The notes: a model not told the origin generated them from the letters alone. A DNA stretch of 50,204 bases from Paraburkholderia tuberum STM678 (GCF_902833905.1 NZ_CADFGP010000038.1:31908-82111); one strand, 5' to 3'; shown: positions 41,990-50,204, counted from the first letter of the stretch. Program-made: numbers and translations.

Positions 41990-42967
41990 TTACTTGCTCG
42001 CGGCTGCGGCGAACGTGTTGTCGACGCCATTGGCGTAAGTGACTGCGCCGGGTTTGATGTTGCCGATCGACTCCTGCAGATCGAGCGCATTGCGGAAGGC
42101 CTGCTCGGAAATATCGGGCGTGGCCGCATAGATCTTTTGATCGATGAGACGCTGCACCGCCGAATCGACGATCTTCGGATCGAGCGATGGGAATTCGGCG
42201 CGCGCGACGCTCTTCGCCGTGTCGTGCGATTGCTGAATCAGAGCTTCGGCTTCACCGATCGACTTCACGAACGCGGCTACCATCTTCGGCTTGCTCTTGA
42301 CGGTGAGAGAGAGCGTGTCGATGGTCGAGAATGCATAGCCGCCCGGATACGCCTTCGGGAACGCATACACGATGCGATAACCCTGCGCGAGCCCCGTTTC
42401 CGCTTGCGGCATATAGAGCGCGGCGGCTTCCGAGCGCCCCGCCATCACCGGCGCGAGTTCGGTGCCGATCTGCACGGTGTTCATCTTCACGTCCGCGAGC
42501 TTCTGTTCGCTGATGAGCCGTTGCAGCAGATACGTGCTCGTCGACGGCGGCAGTGCGGTCGAGACGCTTTTGCCTGCGAGATCGCCGACGCCCTTGACCG
42601 TCGAATCCTTCGGCGCGATCACCCACACCGGCACGCCGGCGACCACGTTGGCCACGTTCACGAGCGATGCGCCCTTGAGGTTGGCGAGCATGGCGGTCAT
42701 CGGGTCTTGCAGCGAGAAGTCCGCATGACCGCCGATCACCGCTGCAACGCCCGCCGCGCCGCTGCCCGCAGTGACCTTCTGCACGGCAAGGCCGTTCTTC
42801 TCGAAGATGCCTTTGTCGATAGCCACATAGAGCGGCAGGTACTGGATCGACTGAAATGCCTGATAGATGACCACCGGCTCGGCGGCCTGAGCGCTCGTCG
42901 CGCCGATTCCGGATGCGACCAGACATGCGGCCGCGATACTATTGAGCAGAGCGTGTGTCTTCTTCAT
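41990..42967 (-). CDS. ABC transporter substrate-binding protein, NitT/TauT (SsuA/NMT1) type
   Basis: A 325-residue periplasmic protein with a clear signal peptide (MKKTHALLNSIAAACLVASG, cut after SAQA) and the SsuA/TauA-like fold: YQAFQSIQYLPLYVAIDKGI at the mature start, then IGGHADFSLQDP and TALPPSTSTYLL. Proteins of this class bind sulfonates, nitrate, pyrimidine precursors, riboflavin or aromatic acids. The ATG overlaps the permease stop (ATGA at 42967-42964). The longer in-frame start to 43195 lies within the permease gene and is rejected. Confidence 0.92.
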   Translation of the reverse strand: MKKTHALLNSIAAACLVASGIGATSAQAAEPVVIYQAFQSIQYLPLYVAIDKGIFEKNGLAVQKVTAGSGAAGVAAVIGGHADFSLQDPMTAMLANLKGASLVNVANVVAGVPVWVIAPKDSTVKGVGDLAGKSVSTALPPSTSTYLLQRLISEQKLADVKMNTVQIGTELAPVMAGRSEAAALYMPQAETGLAQGYRIVYAFPKAYPGGYAFSTIDTLSLTVKSKPKMVAAFVKSIGEAEALIQQSHDTAKSVARAEFPSLDPKIVDSAVQRLIDQKIYAATPDISEQAFRNALDLQESIGNIKPGAVTYANGVDNTFAAAASK

Positions 42968-43776
42968 TTTTTCTTCCAGGAAATGATCTTCGCTTCCGCG
43001 AGTTGAACGATCCAGCTGAGAACCGAGGCCATCAAGGTCAGCACGATGATGCCGAGCCAGACGGTATTGAGATCGAAGAGCGAGCCCGCGACGAACACCG
43101 CGTGACCGAGCCCCGACTGCGATGCAATGTATTCGCCGACGACCGCGCCGATCAACGCGAAGCCGATGTTCACGCGCAGCGTCGAGAAGATCCACGGCAG
43201 CGCGCTCGGAACGATGAGCTTGGTGAAGATCATCGACGGCTTCGCCTTGAACGAATGGAAGAGATTGAGCAGGTCCTTGTCGACTTCACGCGCGGCGGCG
43301 CAGGACGAGATCATCGCGACGGCGAATGTGGAGATGCCGGCGAGCCATATCTTCGACGAGGCGTCGGAACCGAACCAGATCACGATGAGCGGTCCGAGCG
43401 CAATCTTCGGAATACTGTTGAGGATGACGGACAATCCTTCGGCGACACCCGAGACTGTCGGCAGGAACCACAGCAGCAGGCCGAGACCGATCCCGAGGCC
43501 GCTGCCGATGGCGAGACCCGCCAGCGTTTCATAGAGCGTGACCCAGGTGTCGGACACGAGCGTGCCCTGCGTCAGCCCGATGACGGCGGCCTCATAGATG
43601 CCGGACGGCGAGCCGAGCAGCTTGCCGTTGATCCAGCCCGCGCTAACGGCAAGTTGCCAGGCAACGACCAGCGCAACGACGATACCGAAGACGGCGCCCG
43701 TCGTGCCGAACTTGCGGCGCGTACGGCGTACGGCTTTCCTTGGCGTGACGTTGGTGGACAGAACGGCTTCAGTCAT
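42964..43776 (-). CDS. ABC transporter permease, NitT/TauT type
   Basis: A 270-residue inner-membrane protein with about six helices. The coupling motif towards the ATPase is the EAA loop, seen as FTKLIVPSALPWIFSTLRVN with the preceding AREVDKDLLNLFHSFKAK. IALGPLIVIWFGSDASSKIW is typical of the SsuC/TauC family. The start at 43776 follows AGGAG and overlaps the end of the ATPase gene by eight bases. Confidence 0.92.
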   Translation of the reverse strand: MTEAVLSTNVTPRKAVRRTRRKFGTTGAVFGIVVALVVAWQLAVSAGWINGKLLGSPSGIYEAAVIGLTQGTLVSDTWVTLYETLAGLAIGSGLGIGLGLLLWFLPTVSGVAEGLSVILNSIPKIALGPLIVIWFGSDASSKIWLAGISTFAVAMISSCAAAREVDKDLLNLFHSFKAKPSMIFTKLIVPSALPWIFSTLRVNIGFALIGAVVGEYIASQSGLGHAVFVAGSLFDLNTVWLGIIVLTLMASVLSWIVQLAEAKIISWKKK

Positions 43777-44629
43777 GGACGGCTCCTGCAAGGATGCTCG
43801 ATGGAGCGACTTCATCTGCGTCGCGCGAGGTGACGTGTCCGCGCAAACCGTTCCAGACACGCGCGTGATAGCCGCGGAACTCGGGCGCCTCGCGCGCGGA
43901 GACGGCATTGCGCGGTCCGTGCGTCGTCAGTTCGATGTCGATCTGGTCTTCGATGCGTGCGGGACGCCCGCCAAGCAGGATCACCCGATCGCTCATCGCG
44001 ATGGCTTCTTCGATGTCGTGCGTGACGAGCACGACACTCGTGCCGCTTTGCGCACGCAGCGCGATGATGTCGTCCTCGAGTGCGAGACGCGTTTCGTAGT
44101 CGAGCGCGGAGAAGGGTTCGTCGAGCAGCACGAGCGTCGGATCGACGAGCAGTGTGCGCGTAAGCGCAACGCGCTGTCTCATGCCGCCTGAGAGCGAATG
44201 CGGATAGGCATCAGCGACGGCGCCGAGCCCGTAGCGCGCGAGCATCTGCCGCGCACGGGCGACATCATCGGGCCGGACCTTGCGATACAACTCAATGCCG
44301 AGCAGCGCGTTTTGCAGCACTGTGCGCCACGGCATCATCAGGTCCTTCTGCAACATATAAGCGATGCGACCCGCTTCCCCATCTGCGCGTCTGCCGACCG
44401 ATATCTCGCCTGACTGCGGCGTGAGCAGGCCTGAAATGAGATTGAAGAGGGTGCTCTTGCCCGCACCGCTTCGTCCGACGATGGACACGATCTCGCCATG
44501 TCCCACGGAGAAGTCGAGCCGGTCGAAGATGGTCACGGTCGAGCGATCGGGCGATTGAAATCCGTGACTGAGCTGCCGCACGCGCAGCGGTTCCGCGAAC
44601 GTGTTGACTGTTGCGTTCGATCCCTTCAT
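43769..44629 (-). CDS. ABC transporter ATPase, NitT/TauT type
   Basis: A 286-residue ATP-binding subunit. Walker A is GRSGAGKST, the Q-loop MLQKDLMMPWRTVLQN, the signature LSGGMRQRVALTR, Walker B LVLLDEPFSALD, and the switch His in VTHDIEEAIAMSD. It is the first gene of the leftward operon (ATPase - permease - binding protein - amidase 2 - GntR - amidase 1) and has GAGGAA before the ATG. It is divergent from the carbamoylase pseudogene at about 44.95 kb. Confidence 0.93.
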   Translation of the reverse strand: MKGSNATVNTFAEPLRVRQLSHGFQSPDRSTVTIFDRLDFSVGHGEIVSIVGRSGAGKSTLFNLISGLLTPQSGEISVGRRADGEAGRIAYMLQKDLMMPWRTVLQNALLGIELYRKVRPDDVARARQMLARYGLGAVADAYPHSLSGGMRQRVALTRTLLVDPTLVLLDEPFSALDYETRLALEDDIIALRAQSGTSVVLVTHDIEEAIAMSDRVILLGGRPARIEDQIDIELTTHGPRNAVSAREAPEFRGYHARVWNGLRGHVTSRDADEVAPSSILAGAVHD

Positions 44630-44939
44630 GTCGTTCCTCGCAAGGTCTCGTACTGGTGAAGTAGTTGCTGCAATGCATAATGCACAATCAAAAATCGGAA
44701 GCTGTCCTCGTCAAAAAAGTTTTTTCTCGGTGGACTCGCATGGGATGCGTCGGTGCGCAAACTTGGTGCCGCTGCGCCTCTGCAGTGCGCGTCGCTGTGC
44801 GAATCGGTGCATGTTGCGATGAAACTGTGCGGGGCGAGGCGTGAATTCAATGGCACATTAATCGCTTCGTGCAAGTCTCTGGAACGACGTTCATTCCGTT
44901 GGAAAGCCACTGCAAAGAGACGATTGCAAAGACAGGAAG
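44630..44939. promoter_or_regulatory. Divergent region between the amidase/ABC operon and the carbamoylase remnant
   Basis: This 310-base stretch should contain the promoter of the six-gene operon and probably a GntR operator. A moderately AT-rich patch at about 44670-44730 (gcataatgcacaatcaaaaatcgg) includes TGCATAATGCACAAT, an imperfect dyad close to the gene start that could be the operator. Not verified. Confidence 0.4.
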
Positions 44940-45478
44940 TGTTCGATCCGTGCACGAGCGATCAGCCGATAGCCGCCCGAATCGTCAGCTTGCTCGACGG
45001 CGACAGCCTTGATGCTGTCTATCGCGACTGGCCGCGTTCGGACGCCGCACCGATGGCGCGTGTCTCGAGAAGCGCTGACACCGCGAGATCGCGAGATCGC
45101 GGCTGGGAGACTTACGTCGACGATTGCGCGAACCTGTTCTTTCGTCGCAACTGTCTCGAGGATCTGCCACCGGTCCTGACCGGCAATCGATACACAGCCC
45201 GCAGGCGGACGCCTGGACGGCGCTTACGGCGGGCTGGCAGGGCTCGAAGTGCTTCGCGCGCTGGATCCAGCGGGCATCGCGACACGGCATCCTGTCGAGG
45301 TCGTCGCGTGGACGAACGAGGAAGGCAGTCGTTTTGCGCCCGGCGCGGGGGCTCGAGTGCGTTCGTCGATCCCGCGTTGCTCGCGGGCTACCGCGAATCG
45401 CGCGACGCCGCAGGCATCCGGTTTGGAGATGCGCTGGATGAAGCGCTTGCGGCAACGCCCGTCATTGCGGTTACGTGA
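44940..45478 (+). pseudogene. M20-family N-carbamoyl-amino-acid hydrolase / allantoate amidohydrolase, frameshifted and truncated
   Basis: Three plus-strand segments in different frames read as one protein. First, SLLDGDSLDAVYRDW to ANLFFRRNCLEDLPPVLTG; second, IDTQPAGGRLDGAYGGLAGL and VEVVAWTNEEGSRFAPG with the metal-ligand Glu pair; third, SSAFVDPALLAGYRESRDAA to a stop at 45478. The shift after PVLTG removes the S-H of the metal-binding GSHxD, and a second shift lies after FAPG. The C-terminal half is absent. Enzymes of this family split carbamoyl or ureido compounds, which fits the neighbouring transporter-amidase operon, so the pathway once had this extra step. Confidence 0.85.
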
Positions 45479-45485
45479 AGACCCG

Positions 45486-46157
45486 CTATCGTGGTTTGAT
45501 GAAGAACAGCGCCCAGATCACCACGCTTCGGGGAAGTCGAAGGACGCGATCGGACAGCAGCTCGCCGGTGAGAAATGCGACGGGAATAACGCCTGCCCAC
45601 GCGAAATGACGCCTAATGCTATCAGCAACCTTCTTGCCAGTGGCTCCGTCGCGCAGCCGGATATCGGTGACGATGAGATCGGGAATGCGGCTGTCATCGG
45701 CGAGGATGACGTCAAATCCATCCATCGATTCTGCGGCGTGCACGAACGCGCCCGCGCTCGCGGCACGTTTCAGTGGAATGGTGACGAGCAAACCGACGAC
45801 ATACATCATTGGCACCATCGTGGCGTGCGCAATCACCGACTCCACGCGCGCGTCGACGCTCTGGCCGCTGGGCTTGAAATAGAGCATGACCAGGTAACTG
45901 ACAACGCATAGCCCGATCAGCCACGCCGCCGTGATCCCTCGGAGCCGGAATGCCATGAATATCATGAAAAGGGAAAACGTCAGGATCGGATACGCTTGCC
46001 GCCAAGCCAGGTCGCCCGGATAGATCTGCACCATTCTCAGGACCGCGCACCAGCAACTGATCGTCCAGACACTGAGCAGCTCAACGGCCCTCCGCTCGAC
46101 GAAATAGCATCGTTGAGATCCAGAACTGAGGGATCTATACACGCCCGCGCCCCTCAC
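45486..46157 (-). pseudogene. Kinase-less paralogue of the hybrid histidine kinase (membrane domain joined to receiver end)
   Basis: The open frame of 223 codons aligns with two separate parts of the kinase encoded at 46996-48852. Residues about 20-130 match its membrane domain (ERRAVELLSVWTISCW, YPGDLAWRQAYP, FRLRGITAAWLIGLCVVSY, ending LLVTIPLKRAAS). Then it jumps in frame to the end of the receiver domain (AGAFVHAAESMDGFDVILAD, DLIVTDIRLRDG, WAGVIPVAFLTGELL). The His-phosphotransfer and ATPase domains, about 290 residues, are missing, as are the first 80 residues of the membrane part. The phosphoacceptor Asp survives but the receiver's first acidic pocket is lost. It is a decayed duplicate, not a working kinase. 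Confidence 0.85.
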
Positions 46158-46424
46158 CTAGCTGCCTCGGTAAAGCTCGACCATCTTCGCTGCTTCGCCA
46201 TTTTTCTGGAAATCCTCCAGCTCGCGCATCACCTGCTCGCGTGTTTTTCCGGGGAGAACAGGATCTGCCGATGTGGCAGCCGGAACCGCGACCGCCGGAG
46301 CCTGCTGGGTGCTGCCAGCCGCTACGGACTCCTGCTGGTTGGTCGCTGATTGGGCGAAGCATCCATCTGCTGTCACTCCAGCCACCGCGACAAGACAGAC
46401 GGTAACCGATTGATAAAGTTTCAT
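46158..46424 (-). CDS. Small secreted DUF4148-like protein
   Basis: An 88-residue product with a signal peptide (MKLYQSVTVCLVAVAGVTAD, cut near CFAQSA), a Gln/Ala/Pro-rich linker, and a C-terminal helix VLPGKTREQVMRELEDFQKN continuing MVELYRG. The pattern LTREQVxxELxxxxxxG...LYRG is that of DUF4148 proteins, abundant in Burkholderiaceae and of unknown function. Start 46424 follows AAGGAG. Unusually, its stop abuts the start of the kinase-less remnant on the same strand. Confidence 0.72.
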   Translation of the reverse strand: MKLYQSVTVCLVAVAGVTADGCFAQSATNQQESVAAGSTQQAPAVAVPAATSADPVLPGKTREQVMRELEDFQKNGEAAKMVELYRGS

Positions 46425-46995
46425 GAGAGTACTCCTTCGAAGTTTAAGAGATCGGCGTGTTCACTCTCTCGCCGGCCCACAGCATTCTTCGCACGAGCCA
46501 ACGCAGATTCGGCCTCCTTGCGACGATCAGCCGATCCAGGTGCACTCGATGACTGCCCTGTCAGCGTTGCTGTCATATTCATTCTTGGTCAGCCGAAACG
46601 CCATCGCAACGCACATGCGTAGGCGATGAACAACCTCTGTCGGCGAAAGATGTATGCACTGTCGATGTCCGATCCCAATCCCGATCCCGATGACGTGTCG
46701 GACATTCGCCTCCCGACGGCGGTCCTTCCTTAACGGTCCAGCTGCGGGCACGTCACGTCGCTGATACATTTGTGGCTGATGGTAGGGATGGCGACCTGCT
46801 ATTCTGTTTTTATCGCACCGCGGCTACGGACGAGGGCGTTGTGCATCCGTGGCCTTCGACATCGCTTTCGCTGCAATTCGCCGCATTGCTCCGTTAGCCA
46901 CGATCGGTGGAGATCTTTCCAGCCAGTGGTGCGGCGATAAAGCTCATCGATGTGGAGCACTATCCCACGGTGATTTTTCTGGTCCGGCAGGCCTT
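46425..46995. other. Divergent region before the hybrid kinase
   Basis: Besides the doubtful small frame at 46527-46769, this 571-base stretch shows no gene. It separates the leftward DUF4148-like gene from the rightward kinase gene and should hold both promoters. No strong promoter or operator motif stood out. Confidence 0.4.
46527..46769 (-). CDS. Hypothetical small protein or remnant
   Basis: The last 40 residues of this 80-codon minus-strand frame have natural composition (LSPTEVVHRLRMCVAMAFRL, TKNEYDSNADRAVIECTWIG), unlike its first half, which includes a simple-repeat GIGIGIG encoded by near-repeats of gatcccaatccc at about 46670-46690. It may be the end of a real gene whose start is lost. 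No family recognised. Confidence 0.3.
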   Translation of the reverse strand: MYQRRDVPAAGPLRKDRRREANVRHVIGIGIGIGHRQCIHLSPTEVVHRLRMCVAMAFRLTKNEYDSNADRAVIECTWIG

Positions 46996-48852
46996 ATGAA
47001 ATTGTCAGGCTTCGTGGTACGCAAGTTTGCCTCGGCAGATCTCGAGCGCGCGTTCCGTACTGACTATGCGCGCCGCTACGCCGGCCAACGCAGGCTGGCT
47101 GGCGCCGCCAGCCTCCTGCTGTGGATCCTGTTTGCTCGCCGCGATTGGTGGCTGCTGAACCGGGTCGATCCCAGCATCATCTTTCACGTTGGCTATCTGC
47201 GGCTCGCCGGTGCCGTGGGTATGGCTGTGCCGATATGTTTGATGTGGGGACCGCGTGCCTTTGACGAACGCTGGGTGGTCGGATTGCTTTGCGTATGGAT
47301 GCTGAGCTGCTGGTTCACCCTCTTGCAGTTGATGGAGCTTTACCCGGCGGCCTTGGCTTTCCGGGAAGTATTCCCCGAATTTTTACTTGTCCTTTTCACG
47401 ATATTCACATTGCTCCGACTTCGAGCAATCACGGCAGCGTGGTTAGTCGGGCTGGGCGTTGTAAGCTTTCACCTTACCCTTTCTCTCTGGCCACGGACGG
47501 GCGCTTCCACGGTGGGCGCTGGCTGGGCGTCCCGTGGGTCTGTGTTGGCCATCATGTATTTTATGGGCGTTGTCATCTGCATTCAGTTTGAACGCGCTGC
47601 CCGCCGTGAATTTATGTTCAGGCGGACATTGCGCGCAGCAAGCGCACGCGTTCAGGCGGCGTCCTCCGCTGTCAAACGGCAGAATGAACGCATGAGAGAG
47701 CTGGTCAGAGAGAAGGAACGGTTCTTTTCATCGGCCTATCACGACATCCAGCAGCCGCTCGCCGCAATCAACCTCTTCATCCGCAGCGCGCGGACAAAGC
47801 TCGAAGCTGGTCACGCCGCAACGCATGATCTCGACGTCATCGAGGAGACGGCAGGCGACATCCTCGACATGTTCAAGAACATTCAGGACTACAGCGAACT
47901 AGGTTCGTACGTTCCAAGCCTGTCGCCTATCGATACACAAGCCGTGCTGGCCGATGTTTTTGAACAATATCTTGAACCGGCGAGATCGCAGGGCATCGAA
48001 ATCAGAAGCACCATGCGCTTGCGCCGCCCGCCGCCCATTGAAAGCGACCGCTCGCTGTTCAAGCGGGTATTGTCCAACCTCGTATCGAACGCGATCAAGA
48101 ACACCCGCACGGGAGGCGTCGTTATCGGGTGGGTGGAGGTCGGCGAACGGCTTCGCATCGACGTCTGGGATACGGGCGTCGGTATCTCGCCCGCACATCG
48201 GGATGCGATATTCGCCGAGTACTATCAGATTGACAACCCGGGCCGCGATCGCTCGAAAGGCTTGGGGCTCGGGCTGTCCATCGTCCAACGGGTCATTGGG
48301 ATTCTGCCGGGGCACAGCTTGAGGTTCTATTCGGTCGAAGGGCGCGGGTCGCACTTTTCCCTGTACGCTCCAATTTCGATAATGACGCCGGTCATCGGGA
48401 CGGAGGACCGAAAGGATGATGCATACACGTCCGTGCTCAAGGGCAAATACGTCCTGCTTTGCGACGACGAACCGACCGTTCTCGAAGGTCTGCGGCGGCT
48501 GTTTATCAGCGCGGGCGCACTCGTGGATACTGCCGGGTCAATGACGGGCTTCGAAGCGATTCTGGCCGATGAAGGCCGCGCACCCGACGTCCTCGTCACC
48601 GATATACGGCTGCGCGAAGGGCCAAACGGCATTGAGCTTGCCGAACGGATCAGGCGGCGTTTCGATTGGGCGGGCGCGCTGCCCGTTGCGTTCATCACGG
48701 GCGAGCTGATTTCCCCGCCCTCACTTCGCGATTTTTCCCAGCCTTTCGTGTTGCTGCGCAAGTCTTCCGCGCCAGAAAACACGCTCGTTGAAGTCAGCCG
48801 GTTCGTTGCCGCCCAACAGCCGGCAGACTTTTGTCATGTGCGGGATCCGTGA
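46996..48852 (+). CDS. Hybrid histidine kinase with membrane sensor domain and C-terminal receiver
   Basis: A 618-residue sensor. The first 200 residues form about six membrane helices (SLLLWILFARRDWWLL, LRLAGAVGMAVPICLMWG, LRLRAITAAWLVGLGVVSF). A short coiled coil follows (about 215-240). The phosphorylation site is SSAYHDIQQPLAAI with His at residue 249. The ATPase domain has LVSNAIKNTRTGG (N box), DTGVGIS and KGLGLGLSIV. The receiver at about 490-610 has LCDDEP, the phosphoacceptor Asp536 in LVTDIRL, and a Lys in VLLRKSSA. Start 46996 is chosen because the upstream frame is not protein-like; no strong ribosome site. It is convergent with a LuxR-type regulator, the probable partner. Confidence 0.88.
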   Translation: MKLSGFVVRKFASADLERAFRTDYARRYAGQRRLAGAASLLLWILFARRDWWLLNRVDPSIIFHVGYLRLAGAVGMAVPICLMWGPRAFDERWVVGLLCVWMLSCWFTLLQLMELYPAALAFREVFPEFLLVLFTIFTLLRLRAITAAWLVGLGVVSFHLTLSLWPRTGASTVGAGWASRGSVLAIMYFMGVVICIQFERAARREFMFRRTLRAASARVQAASSAVKRQNERMRELVREKERFFSSAYHDIQQPLAAINLFIRSARTKLEAGHAATHDLDVIEETAGDILDMFKNIQDYSELGSYVPSLSPIDTQAVLADVFEQYLEPARSQGIEIRSTMRLRRPPPIESDRSLFKRVLSNLVSNAIKNTRTGGVVIGWVEVGERLRIDVWDTGVGISPAHRDAIFAEYYQIDNPGRDRSKGLGLGLSIVQRVIGILPGHSLRFYSVEGRGSHFSLYAPISIMTPVIGTEDRKDDAYTSVLKGKYVLLCDDEPTVLEGLRRLFISAGALVDTAGSMTGFEAILADEGRAPDVLVTDIRLREGPNGIELAERIRRRFDWAGALPVAFITGELISPPSLRDFSQPFVLLRKSSAPENTLVEVSRFVAAQQPADFCHVRDP

Positions 48853-49543
48853 CTGGCGGAACGCCAAGTTTGATCCCTCTATCTGCAAGCATCACGATCA
48901 GTTCCGTACGGCGCCGCAGATTGAAATGCGCGAGCAGATGACTGATGTATTTCCGTACGGTAATGTCCTCGAGCCCCATTTTCAGCGCGATGACCTTGGA
49001 CGGAAGCCCGCGCACCAGCCACGCCAAGGTTTCGAACTCTCTCGGAGTCAGTCCCAGTTCAGATGCGGTGCTCATTTCTGAGTTGCCTCCCGACCGCGGG
49101 TTCCGAGATTCATCCGCGGGGGCGTCGTCTGTGTTCATGTCATGCCTGAGCGTCGCGATGCTTGACGCAGGCAGGAATACGCCGCCGGCCAGCACCGCGC
49201 TTATCGCCGCATGGAGCGCTTCAGGAGATGACGATTTGGGCACATATCCCATGGCGCGAAGTTCGATGCATCGGCCAATGGTTTCCACGCTACCGTCGGC
49301 CGAGATCACAATCACCGGTAAAGACGGGCGCGACTCCTTCAATTCGGCAAGCGCGTCGCAACCGTGACCATCGGGAAGGTCGAGATCGAGAAAAACGATG
49401 TTCAGGAATTCGCCGAGCGCATGATTCAAACCTTGTGACAACGTACTCGCGTGCAGCAACTCGATGTCCGGAAAGATCTGTCTCAGCAGAAGCGCCAGTC
49501 CGGCTCTGAACAGTTCGTGATCGTCGACGATCAGCACGCGCAT
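48794..49543 (-). CDS. LuxR/NarL-family response regulator
   Basis: A 249-residue two-domain regulator. The receiver (residues 1-120) has MRVLIVDDHELFRAGLALLL, the phosphoacceptor Asp53 in VFLDLDLPDGHGCD, a Ser/Thr switch in VIVISADG, and Lys in GYVPKSSSPEAL. A 50-residue linker leads to the LuxR HTH (about 175-232): LGLTPREFETLAWLVRGLPS, KVIALKMGLEDITVRKYISH. Start 49543 is preferred since the receiver begins there and GGGAG lies upstream. Its last 59 bases overlap the kinase gene on the other strand. It is the likely output partner of that kinase. Confidence 0.9.
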   Translation of the reverse strand: MRVLIVDDHELFRAGLALLLRQIFPDIELLHASTLSQGLNHALGEFLNIVFLDLDLPDGHGCDALAELKESRPSLPVIVISADGSVETIGRCIELRAMGYVPKSSSPEALHAAISAVLAGGVFLPASSIATLRHDMNTDDAPADESRNPRSGGNSEMSTASELGLTPREFETLAWLVRGLPSKVIALKMGLEDITVRKYISHLLAHFNLRRRTELIVMLADRGIKLGVPPVTDPAHDKSLPAVGRQRTG

Positions 49544-50204
49544 TCCATCGTCTCCCAGAACCGCTTTCGAAGCGGGCCGCAATGACGCAGCGGATGATGC
49601 TACATCCGTGGCGATCTTGCATTGTGTCAGACCAATAGTACATGCAGTGTACCGATGCCCCGGACGGCGACGGCTGATCAATAGGACATTGCCTCGAATG
49701 TGGCGGTTTTTGCCCGTCGTTCGGCGATTCAAGCCTACCGGAATGACTGACAGGCCTTTGAAAACAGCGAAGACCGCGGCGACTCGATCAGACGAGCGGA
49801 TCGCGGTCGAGTATGGTGATTGTTGCCACTAATTGTCGGCCATTTCTGGCCGCCGATAGTCGGATCTGTCGGACGACAAGGCAGCGGCGCCGTCGCAACG
49901 TTGTGATTAGAGCGGCCGGTGGCCCGGATCTGTCCCTTCAGGCCGGCCTTTGCAGTGTAGGAAAATCAGCTATGAGGAGGAAGTGTTCCTCTCCGCGTTG
50001 TCGGCGACTGTTTCATGTCGGGCCATGACGCGTCATTCGCCTCCCGCGTTGGAGGGACATTCAGACGTCGGATCCTGTTAAGGCTTGTTCGACGCCTGCC
50101 CTTGTGTGCCGACGCGTGAGCGCACGACGACGCATGCGGGCAGGCGTTGGACAAGCCTCGAGGGAGGAAACCGCGGAGTGGACCGATGCGGCGTGAGCTT
50201 GAGC
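49544..50204. other. Gene-free right end of the window
   Basis: No convincing gene was seen in these 661 bases. An ATG at 50185 near the edge, after GGAGG-like sequence, could start a gene beyond the window, but seven codons are too few to judge. The inverted repeat at 50081-50158 is listed separately. Confidence 0.45.
50081..50158. repeat. Large imperfect inverted repeat
   Basis: AGGCTTGTTCGACGCCTGCCC (21 bases, split here as arm 1, 50081-50101) pairs with 50138-50158; 19 of 21 positions match, leaving a 36-base GC-rich loop. There is no U-tract, so a terminator is unlikely. It could be a dispersed palindromic element or a protein-binding dyad. Confidence 0.7.

Noticed and set aside
44985..45455. 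Minus-strand frame of 156 codons
   Set aside because: Antisense to the carbamoylase remnant, whose plus-strand motifs are clear despite frameshifts.
50185..50204. ATG with an upstream purine-rich stretch at the right edge
   Set aside because: Only about seven codons are visible, too little to support a gene.

Overview
The window is a high-GC proteobacterial segment that most resembles Burkholderiaceae (Paraburkholderia/Caballeronia type). The evidence is the many translationally coupled ATGA/GTGA overlaps, a DUF4148-like secreted protein, a small 'GPxVAV...KPF' lipoprotein, several LysR regulators and a furan-catabolic cluster known from that family. It looks like an accessory region (chromid, megaplasmid or island): intact catabolic operons alternate with an unusually dense set of truncated, frameshifted or fused genes. 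No rRNA, CRISPR array or complete insertion sequence was seen.

Left part (1-11.2 kb): the start of a probable sensor protein at the edge; a truncated filamentous-haemagglutinin-like gene; a three-gene molybdenum hydroxylase of PaoABC type, whose FAD subunit carries the extra four-cysteine insertion; an in-frame chimera of a sugar ABC ATPase and an amidohydrolase; a LysR regulator; and an SDR - MFS - split transketolase set.

Centre (11.2-26.6 kb): a furan-degradation (hmf) locus. One leftward operon runs hmfF (UbiD-like) - hmfG (UbiX-like) - hmfA/B/C (furoyl-CoA dehydrogenase, hmfA with a fused CoxG/SRPBCC domain) - hmfD (CoA ligase) - hmfE (enoyl-CoA hydratase family) - hmfH (GMC oxidase) - hmfT (MFS). 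Two paralogous LysR genes bracket it. By the known pathway, HmfH oxidises HMF/furfural, HmfF with a prenyl-FMN made by HmfG decarboxylates furandicarboxylate to furoate, HmfD activates furoate to furoyl-CoA, HmfABC hydroxylates the ring, and HmfE takes the opened product to 2-oxoglutarate. A decayed aldehyde dehydrogenase is coupled to the second LysR gene.

Middle-right (26.6-38.4 kb): a gene graveyard. It holds remnants of aldehyde dehydrogenase, a DhaL-type kinase, an IS21-type transposase (two separate pieces), serine hydroxymethyltransferase, a tRNA 3' end, SDR, TetR, glutathione S-transferase and an NTF2/SnoaL protein. Between them lie intact genes: an MHS-family transporter, an M19 dipeptidase-like protein, a DUF5943/4VR protein, a DUF2867 protein, a large secreted haemagglutinin-like protein and a VOC protein. 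The glyA remnant plus dipeptidase plus DUF5943 looks like a truncated piece of the glycine-betaine/dimethylglycine catabolic locus.

Right part (38.4-50.2 kb): a leftward six-gene operon (NitT/TauT-type ABC transporter, two amidases and an embedded GntR regulator) beside a frameshifted M20 carbamoylase pseudogene. Next come a kinase-less paralogue of a hybrid histidine kinase, a DUF4148-like protein, the full hybrid histidine kinase, and a convergent LuxR-type response regulator whose 3' end overlaps the kinase gene.
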